Assembly (NCBI RefSeq): GCF_002327185.1
Contig: NZ_CP018624.1
Span: 2,180,660-2,244,659, forward strand
Length of the DNA: 64,000 nucleotides
Origin: Clostridium chauvoei
GTDB taxonomy: Bacteria; Bacillota; Clostridia; Clostridiales; Clostridiaceae
Reading direction: 5' to 3'
Part shown: positions 7,553-16,535 of the stretch, in pieces
Layout: each line of letters starts with the position of its first letter
How positions within the stretch are numbered: the first letter of the stretch is position 1
Position numbers and translations under genes: made by a program
The notes under the pieces: generated by a model
Databases searched by the model: none
What the model was told of the DNA's origin: nothing
The model's input: the letters and a program-made list of their open reading frames with translations, nothing else

Positions 7553-9916
7553 CTATTCAACTTTAGTTTCAATGTTATCTTTAGAATATTTAAATATATT
7601 CTTTTTCACATTTGAATTAAAGAATAAGCTTTTATTTTCTTTTTTATTTATAATTTTCATAGTTCCATTATTTAAGCTACCTTGCATAGTTAGGTGTCCT
7701 GCTAAGAAACCTTCCCCTGTATTAATTTTCTCTGCTAGTTGTTTTTCTTGGTTAACTACTTCTCCATCATTATCTCTAAGTTCTATTCCATCTAACTTAT
7801 AATTCATAGGAATTACCTCGCTTACTGTATATACAACTCCATATTTTAAATTAGGTATATTGTAAGTTTTGTTTGGTATAGCTTCTACTGTAACTTTTGA
7901 GTTATCGTCCCCAACTACTTTTATAGTAAAGGATTTATTTTCCTCTGGTGTTAACCCTTTATTGGATATAGCTTTCATTATATTTAAACTAGGTCTTGCT
8001 ATTTCAACATCAACCTTACTTCTTGCTAATTCTATATTTTTTCTACTTAATACACCCTCATTTGTGATTATATAGTTATCTGAATCTTTATTTGGTTCTG
8101 GAACTACTAATCTTTTTAAAATAACTTTTATACTTTCATTAGGTTTAATTGTAAAGCTCTCATGATTAATATTTTCTCCCTTACCTTGAAAATCATAATT
8201 CCATCTTTCCATTTGGCAGTTTGGAGTTAATATATCTTGTAAGTCTAAATTATCTACAGCTATTGCTTTATCTCCATTTTTACTGTTATTTACTATATCA
8301 AAACCATAAGTTATTTCATCGTTAGGATTTACCTTAGGGATTTCCTCTTGTCCATTATTCTTATATATTGTTTTTCCGTCTCTAATTATTTCCTCTACAT
8401 TTTTAGTCATTGAAATACTTATATCTTTTATATCTATATCTTTAACTTTTACTGAAAAGTTTGCTTCACTTATTGCTATTAATTGATCACCTAAGTAATT
8501 TGCTGTTCCTACTACTTTATTAGTTAAAATACCTCTATCTACATCTTTGTCTATAACTGTGTATTTCAAGTTTCCCTTATCTACAACTTCAATCTTTTCT
8601 TTTATTTGAAGATTACTTAAAAGTTCTAAGCCTCCAATTATCTCTTCATTATTAGCTGTGGTCTTTTTAACTTGGACTAATGAACTATTAACCTTTTCAT
8701 AACTTGAATCTGACGCTTTCTTAAATACACCATTTTGATTTACCTTAATATTTAATAAGTCATCTACAAACTCAATATTTGTTAAGTTCTCATTCATTTT
8801 ATTTTCCATTGCAAATTTATAATAAACATCTTCTGCTGAAGTTACTGTTGAAACATTATTTTCTAGTGAAATTTCCTTATCACCTTCTAATTTATAAGCA
8901 CTCTTATTAACTCCTATATTAGGCTTTGAAACTTTAAATATTTCAAATTTACTAATTGCTCCGCCACCTGCATTGTCTCCTGAAAATATCTCTATTTTAT
9001 GATTAGTAATATTAGGATTTAAATATTTATTTATATTTCCAAGTTTTAAATACTTTCCATCTACAACTTCTGTATTATCATCTAAGTGTACATGCCATCC
9101 ATCAGTATGCTTACTTACATCTTGATGTAATCTATTTATGCAGATATTATCTATTCCATAAGGATTATTTCTATAGTGTGCTGTTTTAAAATCTAATGCT
9201 TCAATACTTCCATCTGGCATTCTAAACTTTATATTTTTTCTATTACTATCTGTAATTTCTTGAGTTCCATAATTTATATCAGTTGTATTACCATCTATAA
9301 ATACCATAACAAAATCATTTACTGGGAATATAAGTTGTGGTGATCCTTTACTTGAAACTCCTATATATAAATCCTCACTTTTTATTTGGTCAGGATTTAA
9401 AGAAAATTCTCCTCTAAACATTCTCCATTCATCACCATTATGATTGCTATGATATTTCCAAGTAGCAAATCCATCTACTGGATAATTTTTTGCAAATTCT
9501 TTATTTATATATCCTTGATAATAAGGATTATTTCCCTTACCATCCCATACATTATCTGTTTGAGTTGGATTTAATAATTGACAGAAGGTTGAATAATCAA
9601 AAATTCTATTGCTTGTACATTTATATTGATTTGAATTTATAATATTCGCTGTTCTAACTATACTTGAACTTCCATTTAAATTACCCTTATCTAATATCCG
9701 TTCCTTTCCCCCATTATATTGGTCCCAATATGAAGAGAAATTATTTCCCTCTGTATCTACAATTCCATTTCCTTCTGGGGTTCTTGACCAATTAACAGGT
9801 ATAGCTTTTTCTATTTTACTTTCAGCTTCTGTCTTAATTCCTCTTAAATTAATAAATGCTATTGTAAAAATTATTGAAAGAAATAATGATATATATTTCT
9901 CTCTCTTTTTCCTCAT
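7553..9916 (-). CDS. Large secreted surface protein with DUF11/SpaA-like domains (787 aa)
   Basis: A signal peptide at about 1-31 is followed by NWSRTPEGN and a conserved N-terminal block with HTDGWHVHL, shared with 2188-4488. Residues about 345-480 resemble a DUF11 domain. The C-terminal region (about 655-745) has the SpaA-like stretch EVIPMNYKLDGIEL. It ends without an LPXTG motif, so it is secreted or held by other module proteins. It starts at ATG after GAGGGGAGAAGATA, some 50 bp downstream of the riboswitch-like terminator, and is the first gene controlled by that leader. Confidence 0.8.
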   Translation of the reverse strand: MRKKREKYISLFLSIIFTIAFINLRGIKTEAESKIEKAIPVNWSRTPEGNGIVDTEGNNFSSYWDQYNGGKERILDKGNLNGSSSIVRTANIINSNQYKCTSNRIFDYSTFCQLLNPTQTDNVWDGKGNNPYYQGYINKEFAKNYPVDGFATWKYHSNHNGDEWRMFRGEFSLNPDQIKSEDLYIGVSSKGSPQLIFPVNDFVMVFIDGNTTDINYGTQEITDSNRKNIKFRMPDGSIEALDFKTAHYRNNPYGIDNICINRLHQDVSKHTDGWHVHLDDNTEVVDGKYLKLGNINKYLNPNITNHKIEIFSGDNAGGGAISKFEIFKVSKPNIGVNKSAYKLEGDKEISLENNVSTVTSAEDVYYKFAMENKMNENLTNIEFVDDLLNIKVNQNGVFKKASDSSYEKVNSSLVQVKKTTANNEEIIGGLELLSNLQIKEKIEVVDKGNLKYTVIDKDVDRGILTNKVVGTANYLGDQLIAISEANFSVKVKDIDIKDISISMTKNVEEIIRDGKTIYKNNGQEEIPKVNPNDEITYGFDIVNNSKNGDKAIAVDNLDLQDILTPNCQMERWNYDFQGKGENINHESFTIKPNESIKVILKRLVVPEPNKDSDNYIITNEGVLSRKNIELARSKVDVEIARPSLNIMKAISNKGLTPEENKSFTIKVVGDDNSKVTVEAIPNKTYNIPNLKYGVVYTVSEVIPMNYKLDGIELRDNDGEVVNQEKQLAEKINTGEGFLAGHLTMQGSLNNGTMKIINKKENKSLFFNSNVKKNIFKYSKDNIETKVE

Positions 9917-9967
9917 TATCTTCTCCCCTCCTATCTAATATCTTTTGTCTAATTTATTTACACAAAA

Positions 9968-10080
9968 TAAAAAACCGACCTATCTAAGGATATTCCCCTT
10001 AAAATAAGCCGGTTGCACTATTATCTCCTTACACTTCAAGTGCCCATATACAAAGTGTAATTCTTAGATTCTTAATTAAT
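9968..10080 (-). ncRNA. Riboswitch-like leader, possible c-di-GMP-II aptamer with terminator
   Basis: On the minus strand the leader contains GGGCACTTGA (10036-10045) and, 15 nt later, TAGTGCAACCGG (10009-10020). These match the two best-conserved segments of c-di-GMP-II riboswitches. The 3' AACCGGC also forms the left arm of a terminator: AACCGGC (10008-10014) pairs with GTCGGTT (9973-9979), the stem extends inward, and TTTTTT follows. Folding of the aptamer would hold AACCG and free transcription, an ON switch. The 5' half of the c-di-GMP-II consensus (the GGTTT segment) was not found; an 8-bp TTACACTT/AAGTGTAA stem is present instead. The class is therefore tentative, the attenuator architecture firmer. 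Confidence 0.55.
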
Positions 10081-10107
10081 ATTTTGTTTTTTTTCTGCAA
10101 CAATTTT

Positions 10108-10135
10108 ATTATAATAACTTTTTGAAAAAAGTAAA
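10108..10135 (-). promoter_or_regulatory. Promoter of the riboswitch leader and right surface module
   Basis: TTTACT (10130-10135), a 16-bp spacer and TATAAT (10108-10113) on the minus strand. Transcription would start about 20-25 nt before the first leader structure. The gap 9917-10342 holds only this promoter, the leader and the transaldolase terminator. Confidence 0.65.
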
Positions 10136-10292
10136 GTATTTTTTGTTATTTTTTACATATTTTATATTAATTTTAGCATTATTTTTTAATTAAATTAATA
10201 TATTCTTGTAATATCTTTGTTTATAATGGTTATTTTTAGGATAATATTTTTTTGTTTTGCTAATAATAGCATGAAAATTTTATGAATTAAAA

Positions 10293-10328
10293 AAAGAAGA
10301 TACCTTCAATAAAAGGTATCTTCTCTAA
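10293..10328 (-). terminator. Terminator after the transaldolase gene
   Basis: A 12-bp stem, AGAAGATACCTT (10295-10306) with AAGGTATCTTCT (10313-10324), followed on the minus strand by a T-rich run. Confidence 0.9.
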
Positions 10329-10342
10329 AATTTCTTTAAAAA

Positions 10343-10993
10343 CTATTTGTTTCCAAATGCCTTTTCATAGTCAGCTATGAATTGAGCCATTCCAACATCT
10401 GTTAAAGTGTGCTTAGTCATTTGAGCTATAACTGAATAAGGAATTGTTGCAATGTGTGAACCAGCTAAAGCAACATCTAAAACGTGCATTGGGTTTCTAA
10501 CACTTGCAGAAATAATTTCTGTTTCTATTCCGTGTATTTCAAATATTTCAGATATATTTCTTACTAGGTCTATTCCAGGATTTCCGATATCATCTAATCT
10601 TCCTAAGAATGGGCTTACATAACTAGCACCAGCTCTAGCAGCTAATAAAGCTTGAAGTGGTGAGAATATTAATGTTACGTTAGTCTTTATGTTTTCTTTT
10701 GATAATACGCTTACTGCTTTTAAGCCTTCTTCACACATAGGTATTTTTATAACTATGTTCTTGTTCATCTTTGAAAGTTCTCTACCTTCTTCTATCATTT
10801 CAGGAGCTTTTAATCCCATAACTTCTGCACTGATTGGTCCGTCAACTATTGAACAGATTTCATCGATAACTTCCTTTAAGTCTCTTCCTTCTCTAGCTAT
10901 TAATGATGGATTAGTAGTTACACCACATATAACTCCAAGGTCATTAGCTTTTCTAATATCTTCAACATTAGCTGTATCTACGAATAATTTCAT
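10343..10993 (-). CDS. Fructose-6-phosphate aldolase/transaldolase, FSA/TalC type (216 aa)
   Basis: A small TIM-barrel aldolase of the FSA/TalC group. [19 protein letters not shown], the Schiff-base Lys in VIKIPM (about residue 83) and the C-terminal KAFGNK are visible. The length matches the short transaldolase subfamily. The ATG at 10993 has AAGGAG 8 nt upstream and is preferred to the GTG three codons earlier. It transfers dihydroxyacetone units between pentose-pathway sugars (transaldolase) or cleaves fructose-6-P. It is downstream of the split transketolase genes, so transaldolase activity is the more likely job. Confidence 0.85.
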   Translation of the reverse strand: MKLFVDTANVEDIRKANDLGVICGVTTNPSLIAREGRDLKEVIDEICSIVDGPISAEVMGLKAPEMIEEGRELSKMNKNIVIKIPMCEEGLKAVSVLSKENIKTNVTLIFSPLQALLAARAGASYVSPFLGRLDDIGNPGIDLVRNISEIFEIHGIETEIISASVRNPMHVLDVALAGSHIATIPYSVIAQMTKHTLTDVGMAQFIADYEKAFGNK

Positions 10994-11047
10994 TTCATTC
11001 ACTCCTTAAATTCTGAATCTTAAAAATATTTTAAACAATTTTATTTT

Positions 11048-11086
11048 ATGGTTAGTTAGGGTATCTTTTCAGATACCTCTAACCTT
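11048..11086 (-). other. Intercistronic hairpin between transketolase and transaldolase
   Basis: The arms GGTTAG..GGGTATC and GATACC.CTAACC form a stem of about 13 bp around a TTTTCA loop, with no clear T run. It could slow 3' decay of the upstream message or cause partial termination. Confidence 0.6.
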
Positions 11087-11132
11087 CCTAAAAAACTTAA
11101 TATTATTTTATCTAATTATTAGTATTAAAATA

Positions 11133-12059
11133 CTACTTTAATATAGCTTTTGCTTGTTTTACTATTTCAGCAGCTGTTAATCCGTACTTTTCCATTAATT
11201 CGTTTGGAGTACCTGATTCACCAAATGTATCTTGAATACCAACCTTTTTAACTACTGTTGGACATTCTTCACAAACTACTGATGAAACCATAGCTCCAAG
11301 ACCACCTATAACTGAGTGTTCTTCAGCTGTAACTATACCCTTAGTTTCTTTAGCAGCTTTTATTATTATTTCTCTATCTATTGGTTTGATAGTAGCCATG
11401 TTTATAACTCTAGCTTTTATTCCTTCAGCTTCTAATTCTTTAGCAGCTTCAAGAGCCTTTGCAACTAACATACCAGTAGCTATGATTGCTACATCGTTAC
11501 CTTCTGTTAATTGTGAACCCTTACCAATTTCAAACTTGTAGTTTTCATCATAGATGTCTTCTGTTGCACATCTTCCGAATCTTAAGTAAACTGGTCCATT
11601 CATTTCTGCTGCTGCTTTTACAGCTGCCATAGCTTCTCTATGGTCTGCAGGAACTAAAACAGTCATGTTTGGTAGAGATGTCATAAGAGCGATATCTTCT
11701 ACTGATTGGTGTGATCCACCATCTTCTCCAACTGTGATACCAGCATGAGTTGCTGCTATTTTAACATTTACTTTTGGGTAACAGATTGAGTTTCTGATTA
11801 CTTCAAAAGCTCTTCCTGATGCAAAAACTGCAAATGTACTTGCAAATGGAACTTTTCCAACATTAGCAAGACCTGCTGCCATACCCATTAAGTTTTGTTC
11901 AGCTATACCTACATTGAAAAATCTATCACTAAAGTCCTTTTTGAAATCTGCTGTCTTTGTTGATTTTGAAAGGTCTGCGTCTAAAACAACTACATTTTCA
12001 TTTTCCTTTCCTAATTCAACTAATGCCATTCCATATGATTCTCTCGTTGCTTTTCCCAT
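11133..12059 (-). CDS. Transketolase, C-terminal subunit (308 aa)
   Basis: The pyrimidine-binding and C-terminal domains of transketolase as a separate protein. DADLSKSTKT, FNVGIAEQNLMGMAAG (with the catalytic Glu for thiamine diphosphate), and the H-containing ATHAGITVGEDGGSHQ are present. With the N-terminal subunit encoded immediately upstream (14 bp apart) it forms the heteromeric enzyme that moves two-carbon units between ketoses and aldoses. Together with the transaldolase it connects the D-xylulose-5-P made by the ascorbate operon to glycolysis. Confidence 0.93.
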   Translation of the reverse strand: MGKATRESYGMALVELGKENENVVVLDADLSKSTKTADFKKDFSDRFFNVGIAEQNLMGMAAGLANVGKVPFASTFAVFASGRAFEVIRNSICYPKVNVKIAATHAGITVGEDGGSHQSVEDIALMTSLPNMTVLVPADHREAMAAVKAAAEMNGPVYLRFGRCATEDIYDENYKFEIGKGSQLTEGNDVAIIATGMLVAKALEAAKELEAEGIKARVINMATIKPIDREIIIKAAKETKGIVTAEEHSVIGGLGAMVSSVVCEECPTVVKKVGIQDTFGESGTPNELMEKYGLTAAEIVKQAKAILK

Positions 12060-12073
12060 TTTTTTATTCCTCC

Positions 12074-12880
12074 TTATTTAGCAATCTCAGCTAGAGCTTG
12101 ATCTTTTTGTTCTGCACTTGGTGCTTGTCCATGCCATCCAGCTTGGTTTTCCATAAAGCTAACACCCTTACCTTTAACTGTGCTTGCTAGTATAAGATTT
12201 GGCTTTCCGCTTACAAGTGAATTGAAAGCTCTATCTATTTCTTCAAAGTCATTTCCATCGCACATTATAACGTTCCAACCAAAGCTTCTGAACTTTTCAT
12301 CTACTGGTGAAACTGTCATAACATCTTCATTTTTTCCGTCTATTTGTAAGCCATTGTAATCAACAACAGCAACTAAGTTATCTAATTTGTAATGTACAGC
12401 AGCCATTGATGCTTCCCACACTAAACCTTCTTGTAATTCTCCATCTCCTAAAACAGTATAAACCTTAGCATCGCTCTTTTGTGTCTTTAATCCAAGCGCC
12501 ATACCTACAGCATTTGATATTCCTTGTCCTAATGAACCAGTTGAAACGTCAACTCCTGGAATATGTTTTGCATCTGGATGTCCTTGTAATAAAGCTCCAA
12601 TTCTTCTTAAGTGCTTTAATTCTTCTTTTGGGAAGAATCCTTTTTCTGCTAATACTGAATAAAGTGCTGGTGCAGCATGTCCTTTACTTAAAACAAATCT
12701 ATCTCTATTCTCAGCCTTAGGATTTTTCACATCTACATTCATTTTTTCATAATATAAATATGTAATTATATCTGCGCAAGATAATGATCCACCTGGATGA
12801 CCTGATTTAGCCTCATAGATCATTTCAATAATATTCTTTCTAACGTCTTTTGACTTGTTAACTAATAACTCTTTATTCAT
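12074..12880 (-). CDS. Transketolase, N-terminal subunit (268 aa)
   Basis: The thiamine-diphosphate-binding half: SGHPGGSLSCADI, KGHAAPALYSVLAEKG and the cofactor motif GDGELQEG...DNLVAVVDYN. The ATG at 12880 is chosen because AGGGAG lies 6 nt upstream; an earlier in-frame start (12907) would place that site inside the gene. First gene of the tkt-tal operon, separated from the ascorbate genes by a terminator. Confidence 0.93.
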   Translation of the reverse strand: MNKELLVNKSKDVRKNIIEMIYEAKSGHPGGSLSCADIITYLYYEKMNVDVKNPKAENRDRFVLSKGHAAPALYSVLAEKGFFPKEELKHLRRIGALLQGHPDAKHIPGVDVSTGSLGQGISNAVGMALGLKTQKSDAKVYTVLGDGELQEGLVWEASMAAVHYKLDNLVAVVDYNGLQIDGKNEDVMTVSPVDEKFRSFGWNVIMCDGNDFEEIDRAFNSLVSGKPNLILASTVKGKGVSFMENQAGWHGQAPSAEQKDQALAEIAK

Positions 12881-13230
12881 AATTTCTCCCTTCACTCGCT
12901 TGAGCAATTTGATTTAAATTATTCTTGTTTTGGATATTTTCAATAGCCTTACAGCTAAATGTTAACATAAAATACATTATCTTTTCAACAAAAATTCACA
13001 AACTCTAATCTTGTCTACGAATTTAATTTGGTAAGAAATATCTTATGTAATCCTTGCCTTTCAAAGGATTCTTAAGGTTTTAGTGTATAAAATCCTTTCG
13101 AAAAAAATTTTAATTTTATTGAAAAAATTTTCATAATTCCGTTTTTTTAATCACACTCTTTTTATATACACCATAAATTAATCTTAAGCTTATTAATATA
13201 TTGTTAATATCTCCCAAAACCTTTTACAAG
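12881..13230 (-). promoter_or_regulatory. Leader region of the transketolase operon
   Basis: About 350 bp without a gene. On the minus strand it contains an AAAGGATT/AATCCTTT inverted repeat (within about 13055-13105) downstream of AT-rich promoter-like sequence. No riboswitch consensus was recognised. The operon probably has its own promoter here because a terminator precedes it. Confidence 0.4.
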
Positions 13231-13266
13231 AAAAACTACTAAGACCTAAGTTTTAGTAGTTTTTTA
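13231..13266 (-). terminator. Terminator of the ascorbate (ula) operon
   Basis: AAAAACTACTAA (13231-13242) pairs with TTTAGTAGTTTTT (13252-13264), with a T run on both strands. It lies 28 bp after the 3-epimerase stop codon. Confidence 0.85.
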
Positions 13267-13294
13267 TTAATTGGAGTTTTAGGTTATGTTATCC

Positions 13295-14146
13295 CTATTT
13301 AGGGTTATGGGCATTTTTAAACTTTTCATCCATAAAAACTTTTGTCTCTTTTAAGACATTTTTCCAATTATCATTACCTACATACCAAAACTCTGCTACA
13401 TATCTTCTAACACCTAATTCCCATGAAGTTCTTATTATCTCTTCAAAGTTTACATGTCCTGTACCAAAAGGTATTTCTCTAAACTTTCCTGGAACTGTTT
13501 CTTTTAGATGAACTGCTGCAATATGTCCTGCTCCTGTCTTTAAATCATCTAAAACATTAGTATTATATGTTACTGCTGCATTTTTTATATTTCCACAATC
13601 AGGATATACATGTAAATATGGTGAGTTTATTTTATTTACATATTTCATAGCCTTTTCTACTGTATTCATAAATTCTGTTTCCATAGTTTCAAAAGCTAAT
13701 ATTATTCCTTTTTTTGCAGCCATTTCAACAGCTAGCTTTAAGTTTTGTGAAAATAACTTCTCTGTTTCTTCTGTAGACTCATCATAGTAAACATCATATC
13801 CTGCTAATTGGATTATTCTTATACCTAAATCGCAAGCAAAATCTATAGCTTTTTCCATAATTTCCATGCCACGATTTCTTACATTTTCATTTAAACTTCC
13901 AAGTGGATATTTTCTATGACCACTAAGGCACATAGTTCTAATTGGAATACCAATTTCATACATAGTTTTTATAAGCTCTAATCTTTCTTCCTTTGAGCTT
14001 TCAAGTCTTGAAAGCTTCTCATCTGTTTCATCTATACTTATTTCAACAAAATCATAACCAGCTTCCTTTGCAAAAGTTAGCTTTTCCCTCCATGTAAGGG
14101 TATTTGGCATTGATTTTTCATACAATCCTAATGTATATTCCTTCAT
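13295..14146 (-). CDS. ulaE: L-ribulose-5-phosphate (L-xylulose-5-P) 3-epimerase
   Basis: A 283-residue xylose-isomerase-like TIM barrel of the UlaE/SgbU family. GLYEKSMPNTLTWREKL, FVEISIDE, FETMETEFMNT, DCGNIKNA and the C-terminal YVAEFWYVGNDNW are typical; the E/D/H/E metal ligands lie in those motifs. It converts L-xylulose-5-P to L-ribulose-5-P in ascorbate catabolism. Last gene of the operon, 18 bp after the 4-epimerase gene. The symbol rests on family plus context. Confidence 0.9.
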   Translation of the reverse strand: MKEYTLGLYEKSMPNTLTWREKLTFAKEAGYDFVEISIDETDEKLSRLESSKEERLELIKTMYEIGIPIRTMCLSGHRKYPLGSLNENVRNRGMEIMEKAIDFACDLGIRIIQLAGYDVYYDESTEETEKLFSQNLKLAVEMAAKKGIILAFETMETEFMNTVEKAMKYVNKINSPYLHVYPDCGNIKNAAVTYNTNVLDDLKTGAGHIAAVHLKETVPGKFREIPFGTGHVNFEEIIRTSWELGVRRYVAEFWYVGNDNWKNVLKETKVFMDEKFKNAHNPK

Positions 14147-14164
14147 AAATACACCTCTGACTTC

Positions 14165-14857
14165 TTATTTTTGTCCATAATAGGCATTTGGTCCATGCTT
14201 TCTCATAAAATGCTTATCTAAAAGAGTATTTGGCATTGATCTTACCCCTGAATTCATTATCATCTCTGTAGTAAATGCCATCATAGCTACTTCTTCTAAA
14301 ACTACTGCATTATGCACTGCTTCTGAAGGGTCTTTCCCCCAAGTAAATGGTCCATGATTTTTAACTAATACAGCTGGCATATATTTTGGATTTAAATCCT
14401 TAAATCTTTCAACTATAACTTCACCAGTATTGTATTCATAATCTTTTTCAATTTCTTCTCTAGTCATATCCCTAGTACATGGAATTTCTCCATAGAAATA
14501 ATCAGCTTGAGTTGTTCCATATGGATTTATCCCTCTACCTGCTTGTGAAAAAACTGTTGCCCATTTAGAATGAGTGTGGACAATGCCTCCAACTTCTTTA
14601 AACTCTTTATACAATCTAACATGTGTTGGTGTATCTGATGATGGCTTTAAATCACCTTCAACCACATTTCCTTCCATGTCTACAACTACCATATCTTCTG
14701 GCTTCATAACATCATACTCTACTCCTGATGGCTTAATTACTATAAGACCTTTTTCTCTATCTATTCCTGATACATTTCCCCAAGTAAAAGTAATTAAATT
14801 ATATTTTGGAAGAAGCATATTAGCTTCATATACTTTTTGTTTTAATTGTTCTAACAT
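14165..14857 (-). CDS. ulaF: L-ribulose-5-phosphate 4-epimerase
   Basis: 230 residues, class II aldolase/AraD fold. [30 protein letters not shown], the zinc-binding [13 protein letters not shown] and [11 protein letters not shown] are visible. It makes D-xylulose-5-P, which the neighbouring transketolase uses. Araban-pathway AraD is nearly identical in fold, so the Ula assignment comes from its place in the ascorbate operon. Confidence 0.92.
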   Translation of the reverse strand: MLEQLKQKVYEANMLLPKYNLITFTWGNVSGIDREKGLIVIKPSGVEYDVMKPEDMVVVDMEGNVVEGDLKPSSDTPTHVRLYKEFKEVGGIVHTHSKWATVFSQAGRGINPYGTTQADYFYGEIPCTRDMTREEIEKDYEYNTGEVIVERFKDLNPKYMPAVLVKNHGPFTWGKDPSEAVHNAVVLEEVAMMAFTTEMIMNSGVRSMPNTLLDKHFMRKHGPNAYYGQK

Positions 14858-14892
14858 TTAATCCACTCCCATTCCTTTTATATTTTTAGCTA

Positions 14893-15930
14893 TTAATCTG
14901 TAACAATATATAATGCTGCTTCTCCTAATTCACGATTTGCAGAAATTATAATATCTCTATCTTTTTCATTTAATACAGCAACGTTACTAGGTCCTACTCC
15001 AGCTTCTATTGTTGTAGCCTTGAATTTAAGTGGGTTTGTGCTTTCACATTGAATATAGAATAATTCCTTTTCGTTTCTTCTATATCCACCAATTATTGTT
15101 GGAACTCCTCTAAGCTTTCCACCCCAAACAACATGACCAAAATCCATTTCCTTTGGATATTTATAAACTTCTTCGTATTTATCTCCGATTTTTTTATTTA
15201 TTATAAAGTTTCCACCATGGAATTCTTCTATTGTTACTAATTCATCTACTCCATCGCCATCTATATCTACAACTGCCACATCACTTACCGGCTTGTCCAT
15301 AATTTGTTCTACTTTCCAATCTTCACCTTCTACTTGTGGTGGTGTTACAACAAATACACCTTCTTGTGATGTAACCATTCCAACTTCTTTTCCATTCCAC
15401 ATTGCTCTACAATAGCCATGGTTTTTTGTAAGTCCTTCTTTTATAACTTTTAATTGTATTGGCTCATTAAGATCCTCTGGAAGAACTCCTACATAAATTT
15501 TACCTGGATCTGACCAATCATCTTTACAAGTTTTTGTTGTACAAAGAGTAGCGCCTAAGAAGTAGTTAACTCCATTAGCTTTTAAGATATCAAAACGATG
15601 AACATATGGTAAATCTAATATTGTTTTAACTTCAAATTCATCATTTTCTTTAGGTCTTGCCCAAACTATAGTTGCTTTTTCTGATTGGAATGTTGGGAAG
15701 AAATTTTGAACTGCTAAAAAGTCTCCATTCTTTCCTGGTACAGGTATCATTGACATTGTTCCACCTGGGCCATCCCATACAGTAGATTGTTTAAAGTCTT
15801 CACCTGAGTACATATAACATGCACCTTCACCTTCAGTTGCTAATAATATCTTTGTTTCATTATCTATTACTGTGCTTGATGTAGCGTAGCATCTATGCAA
15901 ATTTGTTAAAAACTTCTTTTCTATATTCAT
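14893..15930 (-). CDS. FG-GAP/VCBS beta-propeller-like protein of the ula operon
   Basis: 345 residues from the ATG at 15930, which has AGGAGG 10 nt upstream; the longer frame to 15978 lacks such a site. VVDIDGDGVDELVTIEEFHGG is a DxDxDGxDE calcium-type FG-GAP/VCBS repeat signature, and several WxGK-like blades suggest a beta-propeller. There is no signal peptide, so it is cytosolic. It lies between the PTS IIB gene and ulaF, where many ula operons carry the decarboxylase ulaD, which is absent here. Its biochemical role is not known to me. Confidence 0.65.
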   Translation of the reverse strand: MNIEKKFLTNLHRCYATSSTVIDNETKILLATEGEGACYMYSGEDFKQSTVWDGPGGTMSMIPVPGKNGDFLAVQNFFPTFQSEKATIVWARPKENDEFEVKTILDLPYVHRFDILKANGVNYFLGATLCTTKTCKDDWSDPGKIYVGVLPEDLNEPIQLKVIKEGLTKNHGYCRAMWNGKEVGMVTSQEGVFVVTPPQVEGEDWKVEQIMDKPVSDVAVVDIDGDGVDELVTIEEFHGGNFIINKKIGDKYEEVYKYPKEMDFGHVVWGGKLRGVPTIIGGYRRNEKELFYIQCESTNPLKFKATTIEAGVGPSNVAVLNEKDRDIIISANRELGEAALYIVTD

Positions 15931-15997
15931 TTTATTTCTTCCTCCTAGATTTTTAATATTGTTTTCCCATAACACCATATAACTCTCACGGTTAAAA

Positions 15998-16035
15998 TTT
16001 GAGATTTATAGGTCTGTACTCCCATAAATCTCAAA
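15998..16035 (-). other. Intercistronic hairpin downstream of PTS IIB
   Basis: TTTGAGATTTA (15998-16008) pairs perfectly with TAAATCTCAAA (16025-16035). No T run follows on the minus strand, so partial termination or RNA stabilisation is more likely than full termination. Confidence 0.65.
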
Positions 16036-16048
16036 GCTTCTACTTATA

Positions 16049-16339
16049 TTATTTTTGTATTACATGCTCTTTAATTTTTTCTTCTATTTCTTGTTCTGAT
16101 AAAAGGTTCTTAAGTCCTATTACTTTAGTTCCATTCTTTGCTGCATTTGCAAAGTTTCCTTTTAATGCTTCTGAACAAAATACTACATCGTAGTTTGATG
16201 CTTGAGTTTTAGCTTCTCCTACACTACTATGATGAATTGAAACTGGAACTCCTAACTTTCTAAAGATTTTTTCAATCTTCATTTTGATTATTTGACTTGA
16301 TCCCATCCCATTTCCACATGCTGCTATTACTTTTAACAT
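16049..16339 (-). CDS. ulaB: PTS L-ascorbate transporter subunit IIB
   Basis: A 96-residue cytosolic PTS IIB of the ascorbate/galactitol (Gat/SgaB) type: MLKVIAACGNGMGSS with phospho-Cys8. It receives phosphate from IIA and passes it to ascorbate during transport through IIC. Encoded alone between IIC and the VCBS gene, with hairpins on both sides. Confidence 0.92.
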   Translation of the reverse strand: MLKVIAACGNGMGSSQIIKMKIEKIFRKLGVPVSIHHSSVGEAKTQASNYDVVFCSEALKGNFANAAKNGTKVIGLKNLLSEQEIEEKIKEHVIQK

Positions 16340-16479
16340 AACAATCCCTCCAAAACTTATCCATAATTTTTTATTTAATTTAAAATATTTGTTTTTATTA
16401 ACTAACTAAGTCTTTCCTTTTAGAAAAAACTTACTTAATTAATAATCTAAGTATTAATTAGGCTTTTGTTTTAATTTCT

Positions 16480-16507
16480 GGTAAGTGGACTTTTATGCCC
16501 ACTTACC
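16480..16507 (-). other. Intercistronic hairpin between IIC and IIB
   Basis: GGTAAGTGG (16480-16488) and CCACTTACC (16499-16507) form a perfect 9-bp stem without a T run. It lies 29 bp after the IIC stop codon. Confidence 0.65.
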
Positions 16508-16535
16508 ATAAACCCATGGAAAATTTTTATTAACT

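Larger units (their letters stand above)
1..9916 (-). repeat. Two diverged tandem copies of a five-gene surface/matrix module
   Basis: Read on the minus strand, the order large secreted protein / SipW-dependent protein / LPXTG protein / SipW peptidase / TasA-CalY-like protein occurs twice: 9916-4944 and 4488 to beyond position 1. Each gene is clearly similar to its counterpart at protein level (for example LPSTG anchors in 226- and 218-residue proteins, and large proteins of 787 and 766 residues). Nucleotide identity is visibly low, so the duplication is old or the copies came from different sources. Confidence 0.85.

Noticed and set aside
9968..10080. T-box or SAM-type leader
   Set aside because: No AGGGTGGNACCGCG T-box sequence and no S-box core. 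The downstream genes are surface proteins, not amino-acid genes.
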